A stretch of 5,280 bases of DNA, from positions 1 to 5,280 of the forward strand of contig CANGML010000135.1 of the NCBI GenBank assembly GCA_947454585.1, in the 5' to 3' direction. The notes below the pieces were generated by a model. It was not told where the DNA came from, made no database searches, and worked only from the letters and a program-made list of their open reading frames with translations. The position numbers were made by a program, and so were the translations under genes. Positions 5,166-5,280 of this stretch are shown here, piece by piece. Position 1 is the stretch's first letter. Each line of letters opens with the position of its first letter. Origin of the DNA: Comamonadaceae bacterium. Its GTDB lineage: Bacteria > Pseudomonadota > Gammaproteobacteria > Burkholderiales > Burkholderiaceae_C.

Positions 5166-5280
5166 CTAGTTAGCAACAGCCAAATTAAAGTCCGCCAATG
5201 TAAGCTGAATCAAGTCAGTTTTAGAAGGCTTAGCCGCTGACGACATTAAACGGGTAGCTTGTATCTGTAACACTTTTTCA
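5166..5280 (-). CDS. Unrecognised protein, C-terminal end only (gene runs off the right edge)
   Basis: One minus-strand frame is open from the edge to a TAG at 5166-5168 and encodes 37 residues ending TDLIQLTLADFNLAVAN. The other two minus frames are closed by stops near the edge. The peptide has an amphipathic look, with a Ser/Ala/Lys linker (SSAAKPSK) between two Leu-rich stretches. I do not recognise the family. It would converge with the oxidoreductase gene. An open frame of this size arises by chance fairly often, and an internal ATG at 5246 could make it only 26 residues, so the call is tentative. Confidence 0.35.
   Translation of the reverse strand, partial: EKVLQIQATRLMSSAAKPSKTDLIQLTLADFNLAVAN

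Noticed and set aside
1..5280. Defence system, CRISPR array, transposon, toxin-antitoxin or phage genes
   Set aside because: All sizeable coding frames are explained by housekeeping or metabolic families; no regularly spaced repeats, transposase motifs or terminal inverted repeats were seen.

Overview
The window looks like chromosomal DNA of a betaproteobacterium, most likely a Burkholderiales/Comamonadaceae-type organism. The reasons are a coding G+C near 60%, a stand-alone 86-residue IF-1 with the C-terminal extension typical of the second infA copy in that order, and TadA fused to an alpha/beta-hydrolase-like tail. The taxonomic call is an inference from protein resemblance, not a database result.

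Positions 1-3485 hold a tightly packed run of six genes on the minus strand. In transcription order they are infA (IF-1), a VOC/glyoxalase-fold protein, a PaiB-type FMN-binding protein, tadA (tRNA A34 deaminase with a C-terminal hydrolase-like extension), a class I SAM-dependent methyltransferase, and an LD-carboxypeptidase (LdcA/S66 type) cut off by the left edge of the window. The junctions are +3, +9, -4 (ATGA overlap), +2 and +10 bases. Shine-Dalgarno sequences are poor throughout, which suggests one transcript and translational coupling. Two of the genes serve translation (IF-1, TadA). The others look like cargo with housekeeping or detoxification roles, and I see no obvious common pathway.

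Positions 3486-3653 are a divergent intergenic region with plausible -10 boxes for both sides and two short perfect dyads. Positions 3654-4997 encode, on the plus strand and behind a strong AAGGAG ribosome binding site, a 447-residue protein with a homoserine-dehydrogenase-like NAD(P) domain and a C-terminal SAF domain (COG4091-like).

From 4998 to the right edge G+C drops sharply, to about 37.5% over 5041-5280 by hand count. This tail has repeated TGTAAC/GTTACA words, including a 7+4-spaced direct repeat like those bound by OmpR/PhoB-family regulators. At the extreme edge lies the probable 3' end of an unrecognised minus-strand gene. I found no RNA gene, insertion sequence, CRISPR array or convincing intrinsic terminator. 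The window is mostly ordinary. The most interesting items are the TadA-hydrolase fusion with an apparently dead hydrolase site and the repeat-rich AT tail.
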